This document shows, piece after piece, positions 44,683-54,316 of a stretch of DNA of 64,000 nt; the stretch's first letter is position 1, and each line of letters starts with the position of its first letter. The position numbers were made by a program, and so were the translations under genes. The stretch is from JAABPW01 sp037132275. GTDB lineage: Bacteria; Verrucomicrobiota; Kiritimatiellia; CAIKKV01; CAITUY01. A model generated the notes under the pieces. The model saw only the letters and a list, made by a program, of their open reading frames with translations, ran no database searches and was not told the origin of the DNA. The DNA lies in assembly GCA_037132275.1 (NCBI GenBank), contig JBAXPK010000007.1, positions 1-64,000 on the forward strand. The letters are read 5' to 3'.

Positions 44683-45481
44683 GGACAAGAAGCGTCCCTT
44701 GCTGGAAAGAGTCGTTCACCGTCTTTACCGGTGGCTAATCGTGGCGCATATTCAGGACCCTGTGGTGAAGCAGAGACTGAAAATGTTGTGGTACGCACCG
44801 GGGTATTGGCCACTGTTACTGCTATGGTCCTTACCATTCCGTACCCGGTTGATGTTGCTGGTTCGGTTTTTGCGGATCGACTGGTGCGTGTTGCATGGGC
44901 ACACTCCCTTCCAGTGCGCCGCCGTATGCCGGGCCTTGGCGGAACGGCCAGCTATTCCGGGCGAGGCGATGGTTGAGGCTGGTTGCTGGCAGGGAGGCAG
45001 TTCCGCGAAATGGAGTATCCTCTGCAAGACGCTCGGATACACTCTTGCCGTCTATGATTCATTCGAGGGGGTGGAGGGCTCGAGGCCGCCTGAGGGCGAA
45101 TATGATTTCTCAGGAGAGTATGCCGCAGACGAACACGTTTTCTGTGCAAACATTAGGAAATACGGAGAAGCCGAGGTGTGTCGAACCTACCGGGGCTGGT
45201 TCTCCGACACGATGGCGCCGGACAAAATTTCCTTCAAGGTGCGCACCGCCTATATTGACTGCGACACAGCCAAAGGGACGAAGGAGGCACTAGCCGGACT
45301 CGCTCCGGTTTTGACAGGGCGGGCCTCTGTTTTTTCACAGGACTGCCATATCCCTTCGGTGTTGCGACTGCTCGTTGACCCCGCCACCTGGAGGGATTTG
45401 GGTTTGGCGGTGCCGATCATGACAAGGATTGATCGACGCCTGGTGCGTTTTGAAGTTGAAACGGGAATGCAGCCTTTGTGA
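44672..45481 (+). CDS. TylF-like O-methyltransferase
   Basis: 269 aa; TTGGAGG precedes ATG 44672, which overlaps the kinase stop. The TylF/macrocin O-methyltransferase signature is visible: MVEAGCWQGGSSAKWS, VYDSFEGVEGSRPPEGE, and YIDCDTAKGTKEAL. Uses S-adenosylmethionine to methylate sugar hydroxyls, probably on the exopolysaccharide. The residues before about 95 may fold back on the membrane (two hydrophobic stretches). Confidence 0.82.
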   Translation: MRIEDKKRPLLERVVHRLYRWLIVAHIQDPVVKQRLKMLWYAPGYWPLLLLWSLPFRTRLMLLVRFLRIDWCVLHGHTPFQCAAVCRALAERPAIPGEAMVEAGCWQGGSSAKWSILCKTLGYTLAVYDSFEGVEGSRPPEGEYDFSGEYAADEHVFCANIRKYGEAEVCRTYRGWFSDTMAPDKISFKVRTAYIDCDTAKGTKEALAGLAPVLTGRASVFSQDCHIPSVLRLLVDPATWRDLGLAVPIMTRIDRRLVRFEVETGMQPL

Positions 45482-45485
45482 CATC

Positions 45486-46610
45486 ATGACCCGTCCACGC
45501 ATTCTTCACCTGATCCACCACCTGCGCATTGGCGGGGCCGAGACTCTGCTTGTGGAATTGCTGCCGCGTCTGGAGGAAGCAGGATTCGATGTTCACGTTG
45601 CCTGCCTTGACGACCGGGGGCCTCTTTTTGAGGAACTGCAACGGCGGAGCATTCAGGCTCATTTCATCGGGCGAAAGCGCGGGCTCGACCCCGTTGCGGT
45701 CTGGCGGCTTGTGCGGCTGCTTCGAAACCTGCGCATCGACATTCTCAACACCCATTCGTTCTCCGCCGGGCTGTGGGGGCGGATCGCCGCTATTTTGGCG
45801 CGCACTCCGCATATCGTAACCACCATTCATACGGTGGCGGGATGGAGCCAGTCCCTGAAACAGCGGATCGGCAACCGGCTGCTCCAGCCGTTCACCGACC
45901 GGATTGTCGCGGTCAGCGAGAGTGTCCGACGCTCCCTCATCAGGCAAGGACTGCCGCGTGATGCGATCCAAGTCATCTATAACGGGATCCGCGTTGAAGG
46001 TTTCAGGCGCTCGACTTCTGTGGCAGTGGATCGGAAACGGCTCGGACTGCATCCGGAAGGTTGCCTGATTGGCATGATTGGCCGGTGCAGTCCTGAAAAG
46101 GGCGGATTTGACTGGGTGCAGATGATGGCGCACCTTGCCCGCAGGGATGCCAGGGTGCATGGGGTGCTGGTCGGAAACGGTCCCGAGCAGGCTTCCTGGC
46201 AAGCGTTGGCAACGGCATTGGGAGTTGCGGATCGAATACGGTTTGTCGGGATCAAAACCGATATAGCTCCGTGGTTGGCGATTATGGATGTGCTGGTCTG
46301 CCCCTCAATCCAGGAATCCTTCGGGATTGCCGCCCTTGAGGCGCAAGCGGCGGGCGTTCCGGTGGTGGCTACCCGCGTGGATGGTTTTTTGGAGGCGTTG
46401 CACGACGGCGAAGATGCCTTGCTGGTGGATCCGGGGAATGCCGCCGGCATGGCGGAAGCGGTTCAAAGTATGCTGGCATCAAATGACATGGCCAGTAAAC
46501 TGACTGATGGTGGCCGGAAGAATGTCGCCAGGTTCGGCATTGATAAAACCGTACAACAATATGCCGCGCTTTATAAGAAACTTCTTGGCGCTCAGAACAC
46601 GAAGTCATGA
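45486..46610 (+). CDS. Family 4-type glycosyltransferase (GT-B)
   Basis: 374 aa from ATG 45486. N-terminal ILHLIHHLRIGGAETLL, a string common in GT4, and the C-terminal nucleotide-sugar site CPSIQESFGIAALEAQAAGVPVVAT with the E-x7-E motif. Adds one sugar to the growing repeat unit on the cytoplasmic face. Its stop overlaps the next start (ATGA). Confidence 0.9.
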   Translation: MTRPRILHLIHHLRIGGAETLLVELLPRLEEAGFDVHVACLDDRGPLFEELQRRSIQAHFIGRKRGLDPVAVWRLVRLLRNLRIDILNTHSFSAGLWGRIAAILARTPHIVTTIHTVAGWSQSLKQRIGNRLLQPFTDRIVAVSESVRRSLIRQGLPRDAIQVIYNGIRVEGFRRSTSVAVDRKRLGLHPEGCLIGMIGRCSPEKGGFDWVQMMAHLARRDARVHGVLVGNGPEQASWQALATALGVADRIRFVGIKTDIAPWLAIMDVLVCPSIQESFGIAALEAQAAGVPVVATRVDGFLEALHDGEDALLVDPGNAAGMAEAVQSMLASNDMASKLTDGGRKNVARFGIDKTVQQYAALYKKLLGAQNTKS

Positions 46611-48586
46611 AATATCTACTGATACTGGGGCTTGTGATCCTGGTCGCCCGCCCATGCGTTGGTGAGAATCTTATCCCTCATGGTGACTGGAGAACAGGAA
46701 GTGACCCCTCGCCATGGGTCGTCGCTCAGGGTGATGGCAAGGTGTTGGGTTTCGACAAAGGCAAGGACGGCAACCGCTGCCTCAAAATCGATTTGCCTCC
46801 GGGGCGGTCAATTCGCCTGGAAATCCCGACTATCACGGTTGATCCCAAGAAGAAGTACAGGTTTCAGTATCAGTACAAGACAACCGCCAAACGGATTGTC
46901 TGGTCGACAATTGCGGTGGAGTACTTCAATCCCGGACGGAGCCTCGGGGCACAGTCGATGGCGTTTCTGGATAACCAGGCAGAGTGGAAGACGAAGGAGT
47001 ACCTGCTGATCATTCCTGAAGGCACGACGACGTGCAAGGTTCGTCTGAAGATAACGGAGACCGGGGACTACTGGATAGACGGAGTTTCAATCTCTGAAAT
47101 CAGCGGCAAGGAAGCCTCAAGACTATCCCTTGTCGGGAAGATGAAAGCTATCCCCGTCAGGAAGGCCAGGCGACTTCCGGAAATCGCGCCCGAGGGCAAA
47201 TATTCCGTCAGGCAAGTCAAGGACGTATGGTGGCTGTTTGATCCCGAGGGTAAGGCGTTCTGGAATGTGAGCCTGTGGGGTGGCGGGCCCATCGGGGAGG
47301 ACGGGGAATTGCCGCTTCGAAAGACCATCCAGTCCCGCTATTATATGACCGGTAAGACTAACGAATACTACAATACCGTGTTTGACAACTTAACAGAGTG
47401 GGGCTTCAACTCGATGGGGGCGGGGGTGGAAATCGGGCCGATGAACCGGGCTCTCCAGATGAGACAACTCAACAAGGCGGCCACCCTTCCCTATGTTGAC
47501 ACCCTGGTGTTGAGCATCAACCTGCCAGGTCGGGATGGGCACCGGTTGTGGGAGATTGCAGAAGGCCTTTACGGGGTGGGGCGGGTCAAGGTGGAAGACC
47601 TGGCGATGGTGGACCGAAATTCAAAGCCGGTGCTGGGTACCGCAGTGCCCTTTCCCGATGTGTTCAGTGAGAAATTTAGAACTGCCTATGACCTGTATGT
47701 GAAGGAGTGGTTTGAAAAGAGGCGGGCAGGGGATTGTTTTGCGGTCTGCCTGGATAATGAACTGCCCTGGGCGGAACTGCCTCAAGCCATCTATTCGCCA
47801 GCCTGTCGCCGGGAATTCGCGGATTTTGCAAAGGCGAAATTCAAGGGCCGGATTGACGAGTACAACAAGCGCTATAATACGGGACTCAAGACTTTCGAGG
47901 AGCTTGACAACACGATGCCGCATCGATCCGGTGGCGTTGGCGACGAATTGATCTTTGAGTTTCTGAGGCGCTACATCCGTGAGTATTTTGCCTTTCAAAT
48001 CGCCACGGTGCGGAAGTACAGGCCGGACTGTCTCATCATTGGCCAACGGCTCCCCTTCGCTGCGGCCATGGATGGCTTCGGCCGGACGAAAGCCATCTAT
48101 GATTGGTGCATCGACTTGTTTTCCGTGTATGACATGATCGGTCTCAATGTCTATCCCCAGGGACAGGACCACTTTACGCGCGACCAGATGCGAACCGTCG
48201 AATACTTCCACAAGAAGACGGGCCGGCCTCTGGTCATTACGGAATGGTGTATTTGCTGCGAACAATCAGGAGTCCCCACCACGGTTGGTTGGCCGTTGTG
48301 GAGCACCGTTCCCACTTGGGAGGACAGGGGGAACGGATACAGGAACTGCCTGATCCAGTTGGCCAGTTTGCCCTACGTTGTTGGGGCACATTGGTTTTCT
48401 TCATACAACGGCTACACGTGGATAGAAGGGGTTCGCCAGCCCGCTTATAATCACGGTTTTTATCAGGACGATTACACGCCGAATCCCGTGTTTCTGAAAA
48501 AAGTTGTCGAGGCCAACAAGATGGTGACGCACATGGAGCGGAAGGCGGGTTTCTCCGTGGATGACATAAAGTACCTGAGGGAGTAG
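46607..48586 (+). CDS. Secreted clan GH-A glycosidase-like protein with carbohydrate-binding domain
   Basis: 659 aa. Signal peptide ending PCVG, a beta-sandwich carbohydrate-binding region (about 20-170), then a (beta/alpha)8 barrel. Candidate acid/base Glu in CLDNELPWA (about 385) and nucleophile Glu in VITEWC (about 545) have the Asn-Glu and strand-7 positions of clan GH-A. Exported hydrolases inside exopolysaccharide operons usually trim or release polymer. The GH family cannot be fixed by eye. It ends exactly where the minus-strand half of the locus ends. Confidence 0.75.
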   Translation: MKYLLILGLVILVARPCVGENLIPHGDWRTGSDPSPWVVAQGDGKVLGFDKGKDGNRCLKIDLPPGRSIRLEIPTITVDPKKKYRFQYQYKTTAKRIVWSTIAVEYFNPGRSLGAQSMAFLDNQAEWKTKEYLLIIPEGTTTCKVRLKITETGDYWIDGVSISEISGKEASRLSLVGKMKAIPVRKARRLPEIAPEGKYSVRQVKDVWWLFDPEGKAFWNVSLWGGGPIGEDGELPLRKTIQSRYYMTGKTNEYYNTVFDNLTEWGFNSMGAGVEIGPMNRALQMRQLNKAATLPYVDTLVLSINLPGRDGHRLWEIAEGLYGVGRVKVEDLAMVDRNSKPVLGTAVPFPDVFSEKFRTAYDLYVKEWFEKRRAGDCFAVCLDNELPWAELPQAIYSPACRREFADFAKAKFKGRIDEYNKRYNTGLKTFEELDNTMPHRSGGVGDELIFEFLRRYIREYFAFQIATVRKYRPDCLIIGQRLPFAAAMDGFGRTKAIYDWCIDLFSVYDMIGLNVYPQGQDHFTRDQMRTVEYFHKKTGRPLVITEWCICCEQSGVPTTVGWPLWSTVPTWEDRGNGYRNCLIQLASLPYVVGAHWFSSYNGYTWIEGVRQPAYNHGFYQDDYTPNPVFLKKVVEANKMVTHMERKAGFSVDDIKYLRE

Positions 48587-49450
48587 TCAGGTTGCCGGCT
48601 TCCCGCAGGAATGCCGCTTCCGATAAATCACATAGCGCATATCGGAACAGGTCGTCCTGAAATGTTCGTGAATCTGCGCCGGGGAAGATAGTTCCTCGCA
48701 TAAGAGGTAGTCTTCCTGCTTCACCAAATCACAGTTCTTTTCCAACGACTGCTGAATGCGATCCCATTCGATGTGATCGTGAGGGTAGACATGAATGTCG
48801 CCTTCCGCGTTCAATCCGAAAAGTCTTCTATTGATCAGGCGCCGCCACGCAATGATCGAAAATAGCTTAAGGGCCTTATTCCGCAGCCGCACTCCCGCAG
48901 GAACTCGCTGCAGGCGATGAAGTTGCGTCCGATATTCATAGTAAACAGGTGAATTCCCCAGCCAGAAAGAAGGGCATTTTTCGTGATCGATGAACAGCAA
49001 GCCGCCCGGTTTTGTTGTTCGAATCATTTCTTCAACGGCGCCGAGGTAGTCGGGAATATGATGCAGAACCGAGTAGGTGGCAACCATGTCAAACGTGTCG
49101 TTCTCGAAGCCCGCCAGATCGGTGCCGTTGAGGAGAAACGTTGTCAGCTTGCGGTTGTTTGGAAATTTCTCAGTCAATAGTTGGAGGCTTTTCTGTGACA
49201 CATCGGCGGCGACGACATTTGCCCCGAGGCGAAGCAGGTGTGTCGTGAGGTTTCCCGTACCCGCTCCCAGGTCAAGAATCGTCCAGGGTTCCGCCGATAT
49301 AGCCATTTGAGACAGGGATTCCCGCAAGACCGTGGCGAGGCGATGCTGTTCTGTCGGGTTGTAGATTTCATAGTGGATGCCATCGTAGTGAGCCGCACAG
49401 GCGTTATGCACCCGTTGGTTATGGAGAACAGCGGGGTCTTTTAAATTCAT
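48587..49450 (-). CDS. Class I SAM-dependent methyltransferase
   Basis: 287 aa. Motif I ILDLGAGTGNLTTHLL, motif II with VVAADVS, and the post-motif VATYSVLHHIPDY with KPGGLLFIDH, all standard for UbiE-like class I enzymes. Probably modifies a sugar or lipid carrier of the exopolysaccharide. Its stop abuts that of the glycosidase gene with no spacer, and its start is 1 nt from the stop of the GT2 gene upstream on the same strand. Confidence 0.87.
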   Translation of the reverse strand: MNLKDPAVLHNQRVHNACAAHYDGIHYEIYNPTEQHRLATVLRESLSQMAISAEPWTILDLGAGTGNLTTHLLRLGANVVAADVSQKSLQLLTEKFPNNRKLTTFLLNGTDLAGFENDTFDMVATYSVLHHIPDYLGAVEEMIRTTKPGGLLFIDHEKCPSFWLGNSPVYYEYRTQLHRLQRVPAGVRLRNKALKLFSIIAWRRLINRRLFGLNAEGDIHVYPHDHIEWDRIQQSLEKNCDLVKQEDYLLCEELSSPAQIHEHFRTTCSDMRYVIYRKRHSCGKPAT

Positions 49451-49451
49451 G

Positions 49452-50645
49452 TCATGTGTGAACGGTCATGTGCCGGTGGGTTTCGGGACTTGCCAGGGAC
49501 GATTCAGGCCGGTGCGTTTGCCAGATCACGAAGTTCCTTTTCCGGAGGCAGTTGATGATGGCCGCAAGGGCGGCCAGATTTGCGGTAAAAAAATAGTGGG
49601 GCAGGCGAAACAAGGCGGGGCCGATATTGAGTCGATCCAGCATGGCGCCAATGGCCGAGATCAGGATGAACGAGACTTGAAGCAGGAGCGTCATGCGGTA
49701 GAAGGGTTGATGCAGCAGAAACACGTTGGCAGTGAATGCGGTTAGCGCGAAGACAGGAACCATCCAGCGTAGCAGGCGATGACTGATAACCTGGAGGGCA
49801 AACCCGCCGATTCGGAACGGATTGAGAACATCGGGTGCGATCCGAAGGCTGGTGAGGCAGCGGGTCATGATTCTGACTTTTCTGGCAAACTCATCCTTCA
49901 ACTCGGGCAGGACGGCTTCGCGTGATATTGCGCAGGGCTCGAAGATGTGCCGTTTTTGGTGGTAGCACATGATGAGCAAGGGTTCCATGAAGTCGCTGAT
50001 CATGGCGGGATCAAGAGGGATGTACAACGCCCGTCGGACGGCATAGATCGGCCCCGTGGCGCCCGTGCAGGATAACACACGGCTTTCCCATGTCTTAATG
50101 TAAGATTCCATGTCGCGATAGATTAACTCATGATGAGCCGTTGCCGATCCCCGTGGTGTGAAGTCCACCCGCCGACCTTCCACGCAACCGACATCCTCGC
50201 GAGAAAAATGCCAGATCAACCACTGCAGTGCAGTGGGTTCGTAAAGGGCGTTGGCATCGGAGAACACCAGGATGTCTCCCGTGGCCTGAGCGACGGCGAT
50301 GTTCTGTGCCGCAGTCTTTCCCTGTTGCCGCCCTAGCCTGATCAGGTGCACGCCCTGTGCCCGGAATCCGGCCACGATCTCATCCGTCCGATCCGTGGAG
50401 CCGTCAGAGACAACGATAATCTCCCGTTTCCCACGGGGATAGCCCAGGGAAAGCGCATTTTGGAGTTTCTCCTCAATGACATGTTCCTCGTTGAACGCCG
50501 CAATAATAATACTGACAGACGGCCAGCTATTAGTTGGGGGTGGCGTTGGCTCTCGGTTGAACTGTGACAGGAGCCAGATGATGAGGGGGTAGCCGACATA
50601 CACATAGACGATGACGGCTACACTTGACCAGAATAGGAACGCCAT
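49452..50645 (-). CDS. Family 2 glycosyltransferase with C-terminal membrane segments
   Basis: 397 aa. N-terminal hydrophobic helix, GT-A domain with PSVSIIIAAFNEE, VVSDGSTDRTDE and the metal-binding VFSDANALYEP, then three or so helices after residue 290. This arrangement fits membrane glycan synthases or chain-extending transferases. Follows the sugar-phosphate transferase by 0 nt on the minus strand. Confidence 0.88.
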   Translation of the reverse strand: MAFLFWSSVAVIVYVYVGYPLIIWLLSQFNREPTPPPTNSWPSVSIIIAAFNEEHVIEEKLQNALSLGYPRGKREIIVVSDGSTDRTDEIVAGFRAQGVHLIRLGRQQGKTAAQNIAVAQATGDILVFSDANALYEPTALQWLIWHFSREDVGCVEGRRVDFTPRGSATAHHELIYRDMESYIKTWESRVLSCTGATGPIYAVRRALYIPLDPAMISDFMEPLLIMCYHQKRHIFEPCAISREAVLPELKDEFARKVRIMTRCLTSLRIAPDVLNPFRIGGFALQVISHRLLRWMVPVFALTAFTANVFLLHQPFYRMTLLLQVSFILISAIGAMLDRLNIGPALFRLPHYFFTANLAALAAIINCLRKRNFVIWQTHRPESSLASPETHRHMTVHT

Positions 50646-51356
50646 TTAGTAGGTAATCTCCTTGCCGCTGGCGATCACAAAAAACGTCGTCGTCAGAATC
50701 CAGAGGTCAAGCCATGTGCTTTGGTAACGGAGGTAATAGAGGTCGTACACCAGTCGTGCTGACATATCGGGCATGCCGCGGTTATGGATTTGCTGATACC
50801 CGGTGATGCCGGGCTTGACCAGCAGTCTGATGCGCTGTTCCACATTGTAACGGTTCGCCAACGTCACCACCTCGGGACGCGGGCCGACGAGGCTCATTTC
50901 CCCCCGCAGGACATTCAGCAACTGGGGAAGCTCATCCAGGCCAAAGCGGCGGAGGAATCGGCCCAGGCGGGTCACGCGCGGGTCGTCCTTGAGTTTGTAG
51001 ACCGGTTCCTCCAGGGCTTCGATGTTGATGTAATGTTTCAACTGCTCTTCAGCGCCAACCACCATGGAGCGGAACTTGAACATGTTAAAGGGGCGGCCAT
51101 TCAATCCGGCCCGTGCTTGCGTGAAGAAGACGGGTCCTCTGCTGGACGTCTTGATGGCCACGGCGATGAGCGCCCAAAGGGGCATGGTGATGATAATTCC
51201 CAGAAGGGCGAAGATGATATCCGTGCCTCGCTTGATGACTTCCTGTGTTTGAACACTCGTGTTTGTGATTCCACCAGGGGATGGAAGGGCCTCTTCCCAT
51301 TCGGTGATCGAACCCGGTTCGCCAACCCATGCCGCCGTTCCGTAATGACCGTTCAT
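50646..51356 (-). CDS. Initiating sugar-phosphate transferase (bacterial sugar transferase)
   Basis: 236 aa. One membrane segment (about residues 45-68) and the cytosolic catalytic domain with KRGTDIIFA, FTQARAGLNGRPF, FKFRSM, RFGLDELPQLLNVLRGEMSLVGPRPE and KPGITGYQQ. Transfers a sugar 1-phosphate to undecaprenyl phosphate, the first step of repeat-unit synthesis. WbaP/WcaJ-type but short, lacking the four-helix N-terminal part. Confidence 0.93.
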   Translation of the reverse strand: MNGHYGTAAWVGEPGSITEWEEALPSPGGITNTSVQTQEVIKRGTDIIFALLGIIITMPLWALIAVAIKTSSRGPVFFTQARAGLNGRPFNMFKFRSMVVGAEEQLKHYINIEALEEPVYKLKDDPRVTRLGRFLRRFGLDELPQLLNVLRGEMSLVGPRPEVVTLANRYNVEQRIRLLVKPGITGYQQIHNRGMPDMSARLVYDLYYLRYQSTWLDLWILTTTFFVIASGKEITY

Positions 51357-51420
51357 AATTGTGTCCCCCTGAAATTGGTTGAGTGAAGCAACTGAATGGC
51401 AACATCATCCCGAAAAACGG

Positions 51421-52962
51421 TTAGCGAGGAATTAGTGATTGGGTATTTTTTGGTCTGGAAGGCGCGGCCCCCGCATCAGCCGGAGTGGGGGCGGTTGCCT
51501 CCCGTTCATAGGCCTGCATGCGGTGGATGGCAGGCCGCATGATGGCCGTGTAAGCCGCCCAGGCGGCGAGGGCTCCCACCACCACGCGAGCCGGAGACCA
51601 GGGGAGAAGCGTTGTCCAGGGAATGGCAAACAGGATGACTAACACGGCGGCCATGGCGCCTGCGAAGCGACCCCAGGCAAACCAGACCCGCTCCCGTGTC
51701 GGGATGCGCCACCAGAGATAGCCGGCCACGATCCAGACGGACACCGAGCCGGACAGCGCTATGCCGGGCACGCCCTGGTGGCGCAGTAAGAGATTGCCGA
51801 TCGCATGGGCGAACACGGCCAGCAGTCCCATGCCGACCATCCCTTTAAGGTCGCGTCTGATGACATAGAGTCCGGCGAGGCATTGGACGCAGTAAATGGC
51901 GGGGATGCTTAGCGCGAAGATGCGCACAGCGACGATCACGATTTCCGACGAGGGCGCGTCAAACTTGCCGCGCAGGAGGAGGAGGGTGACAATGTCGCGG
52001 GCCGCCCAGGCAATAACGACAGCCAGCAACATGCCCAGCGCGGAGAGGAACAGCGACCCCTGCTTGGCCAGCCGGTTGGGGTCCGCGATTCTTGCATGAA
52101 TCCGCACCATCTCGGGTAACCAGGGTATCAACAGGCTGGTCGAGAGCAGGAAGGGCATCATGCGGGCGAGCCGGTCGGCATAGGAAAACAAGGCGATGGA
52201 TCCTGGTGCCATGAATGACATCATGGCGCGATCCAGGACACCTTCCACCTGCATCTGGATGACGGAGCAGAGCACCACGATGGCGCCCAGCCAAAACGGC
52301 AACAGATGACGTGGATGAACCGGCACCCACCGGGTCGGCAGCATCTGGAAGCCTTTTCGGGTTCCCCATACAAAGAGCAGGAGCCATTGCGAGAAGGCGG
52401 CCACCGTCAGTCCCAGGGTGTAGGCCATGATGCCGCCGTGGCGGCCCAGGGTGAAGAGCGACACAATGGCGATAACGCGCCAGAGGGTCTCGCCCAATTC
52501 AGGGACGACAAACAGGCGGCGCGCATGAAATACGCTTTGTGCGGAGCCGAACAACAGAAACAACAGCAGGGACGGCGCCAGCATGCGGAGCAGCCGTTGT
52601 GCGTCATGGGCGGCTGCGGCGTCGAAGCCCGGCGACGTCAGTTTCACAATCAGGGGAGCGCCGACCCAGATCAGCAGGGTGATGGAAGCGGCGGCGATGA
52701 TCACGACGATTTGGAAATTCTCCGCGAAATCCTTGGGGCCATGGCCTTCGTCCGACTCCACCAGGCACGGCACGGCGGCGGTGCGGATCACCCGCGACAA
52801 ATCACGCGCCAGGAAAACGGCCACGGCCATGGCCACGAACAGGGCATCCACTTCGCGGCTGACGCCAAAGACGGCCGCCAGGCCGATGCTGAGCAGGAGC
52901 CCGAGCCCCGAATTTAGGGCGCGGAGAACGGCCAGTCTAAACCCTGTGGCTCCGAGTGACAC
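51421..52962 (-). CDS. MurJ/MVF-type lipid-linked oligosaccharide flippase
   Basis: 513 aa from GTG 52962; GGGAAGAG lies upstream. The frame continues 390 nt into the upstream glycosyltransferase gene, but that part has no membrane character and is not coding. About 12-14 helices; early part FGVSREVDALFVAMAVAVFL and YADRLARMMPFLL resemble the MurJ branch of the MOP superfamily. In this locus it probably flips the undecaprenyl-linked repeat unit, replacing Wzx. Confidence 0.85.
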   Translation of the reverse strand: MSLGATGFRLAVLRALNSGLGLLLSIGLAAVFGVSREVDALFVAMAVAVFLARDLSRVIRTAAVPCLVESDEGHGPKDFAENFQIVVIIAAASITLLIWVGAPLIVKLTSPGFDAAAAHDAQRLLRMLAPSLLLFLLFGSAQSVFHARRLFVVPELGETLWRVIAIVSLFTLGRHGGIMAYTLGLTVAAFSQWLLLFVWGTRKGFQMLPTRWVPVHPRHLLPFWLGAIVVLCSVIQMQVEGVLDRAMMSFMAPGSIALFSYADRLARMMPFLLSTSLLIPWLPEMVRIHARIADPNRLAKQGSLFLSALGMLLAVVIAWAARDIVTLLLLRGKFDAPSSEIVIVAVRIFALSIPAIYCVQCLAGLYVIRRDLKGMVGMGLLAVFAHAIGNLLLRHQGVPGIALSGSVSVWIVAGYLWWRIPTRERVWFAWGRFAGAMAAVLVILFAIPWTTLLPWSPARVVVGALAAWAAYTAIMRPAIHRMQAYEREATAPTPADAGAAPSRPKNTQSLIPR

Positions 52963-52966
52963 GATG

Positions 52967-54127
52967 TTATGCTCTTCCCGATCGCAGGGGTGACGCCAAG
53001 GATGGTAGAGTGGTGAACAAACCGAGATAGACGGAGACTTCCTCTTGCAGCGTGAAATGCCGGAGCACCCAAGCCCTGCCACGACGACCAATGTTATCCC
53101 ACTGGTCTGGCTGGGATGATAGTGACCGCAGTTTTCCCGCCAAATCCAGAGTGTTTCCTTCTTCTGCCAGCCACTCCCTGTTTGAAGGGGGAATGGCTTC
53201 CGGTATCCCGGCGTGACGGGTTGCAACCACAGGCAAGCCTGCCGCCTGTGCTTCCAGAATGGTGATGGGGATTCCCTCCCTATCGCCGTTTCGAGCTGTT
53301 CGGCTGGGCAGAACAAAGGCATCGTGTTCCCGCAGAATCCCAGGGATGTCACGGTTGGATGCCTCCCCTTTGAAGTTCACCCTGTCCTTGACGCCCAGTC
53401 TCTGCGCCAGATTCTCCAGATGACGCCGTTGGGGGCCATCGCCCCATATGTTCAAGCGAAGGGGCAGGAGGGTCAGGTTCCGGATCATCGCTACGGCGTG
53501 GAGCAGATCGTCAAACCCCTTCTTTTCCACGAGTCTCCCGATGCTGACAAGGCGGAAGGCGTCGGGCTGGGGAGGGGGATGGTTGACTGGCGGAAAGCGT
53601 GAGATGTCCACGCCGCAGTGGATTATTCTGATGCGTTCCGCAGGGCAACCGAGTTCAATCAACCGGGCTTTTCCATGTTCCGAGATCGCTACGGCCTGTG
53701 TCTTCGATTCCCATAATGATGTGTAGGTTCCAGGACGGACGTGGCTCATGAAGAGATCGAACGCGTGAAACACCACGACCAGCGGGATACCCAGGTCGCG
53801 AGCCGCTGGCGATATGGCGGCGCCAGCGCCGCCGAAATGCGCGAGGATGACGTCAGGCCGGATGTCCTGGAGTGTCTGGCGGGTTTTCCGGTACGGTAAG
53901 GGAAACCGGTACACTCCGAGGCAATGTTTTTGAATCGCGAAGGCCGCCTTTTGCGGGAACGAAAGAGGCAGCAGTTTCACCCGGACGAAGGGCCTTTCGC
54001 CCTCATTCACCCTGACGGTTGTCATGACATGATTTTCCGTTCCCGCCTGTTCCAGTCCCTGGACGAGCTCATAGATGAACGTTTCGCTAATCCGGTTGAA
54101 CTTCGTGCATATATGGGCGATCCGCAT
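52967..54127 (-). CDS. Family 4-type glycosyltransferase
   Basis: 386 aa from ATG 54127, with a second in-frame ATG at 54154. GT-B fold: RIAHICTKFNRISETFI at the start, HFGGAGAAI, IRIIHCGVDISRF, LVSIGRLVEKKGF and the C-terminal GIPITILEAQAAGLPVVAT. Similar to colanic-acid or amylovoran glycosyltransferases of the WcaL type. First gene of the minus-strand half of the exopolysaccharide locus. Confidence 0.9.
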   Translation of the reverse strand: MRIAHICTKFNRISETFIYELVQGLEQAGTENHVMTTVRVNEGERPFVRVKLLPLSFPQKAAFAIQKHCLGVYRFPLPYRKTRQTLQDIRPDVILAHFGGAGAAISPAARDLGIPLVVVFHAFDLFMSHVRPGTYTSLWESKTQAVAISEHGKARLIELGCPAERIRIIHCGVDISRFPPVNHPPPQPDAFRLVSIGRLVEKKGFDDLLHAVAMIRNLTLLPLRLNIWGDGPQRRHLENLAQRLGVKDRVNFKGEASNRDIPGILREHDAFVLPSRTARNGDREGIPITILEAQAAGLPVVATRHAGIPEAIPPSNREWLAEEGNTLDLAGKLRSLSSQPDQWDNIGRRGRAWVLRHFTLQEEVSVYLGLFTTLPSLASPLRSGRA

Positions 54128-54316
54128 GGTGTCGTGCCTGTTAGTCGAGGTCAATGGACATTAGGAAAATGTCTATATTCCGATATCTCGGTGGTGGGTG
54201 TGTTTGCGACACGTTAGTTTTGAGTTACAAGTGAAGGCTTTCCCGCGCCATATCCGCCACAAGAGAGATGACCTTCCGTGCGGTTAGCAACGCAGGGATG
54301 CCCAATCATCACAAGG

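Noticed and set aside
52306..52917. 203-aa plus-strand open frame
   Set aside because: Antisense of the flippase gene; strongly hydrophilic, low-complexity His/Gln/Asp content.
52963..53352. N-terminal extension of the flippase frame
   Set aside because: The extra 130 codons lie inside the upstream glycosyltransferase gene in another frame and have no membrane character; GTG 52962 has a suitable ribosome site.
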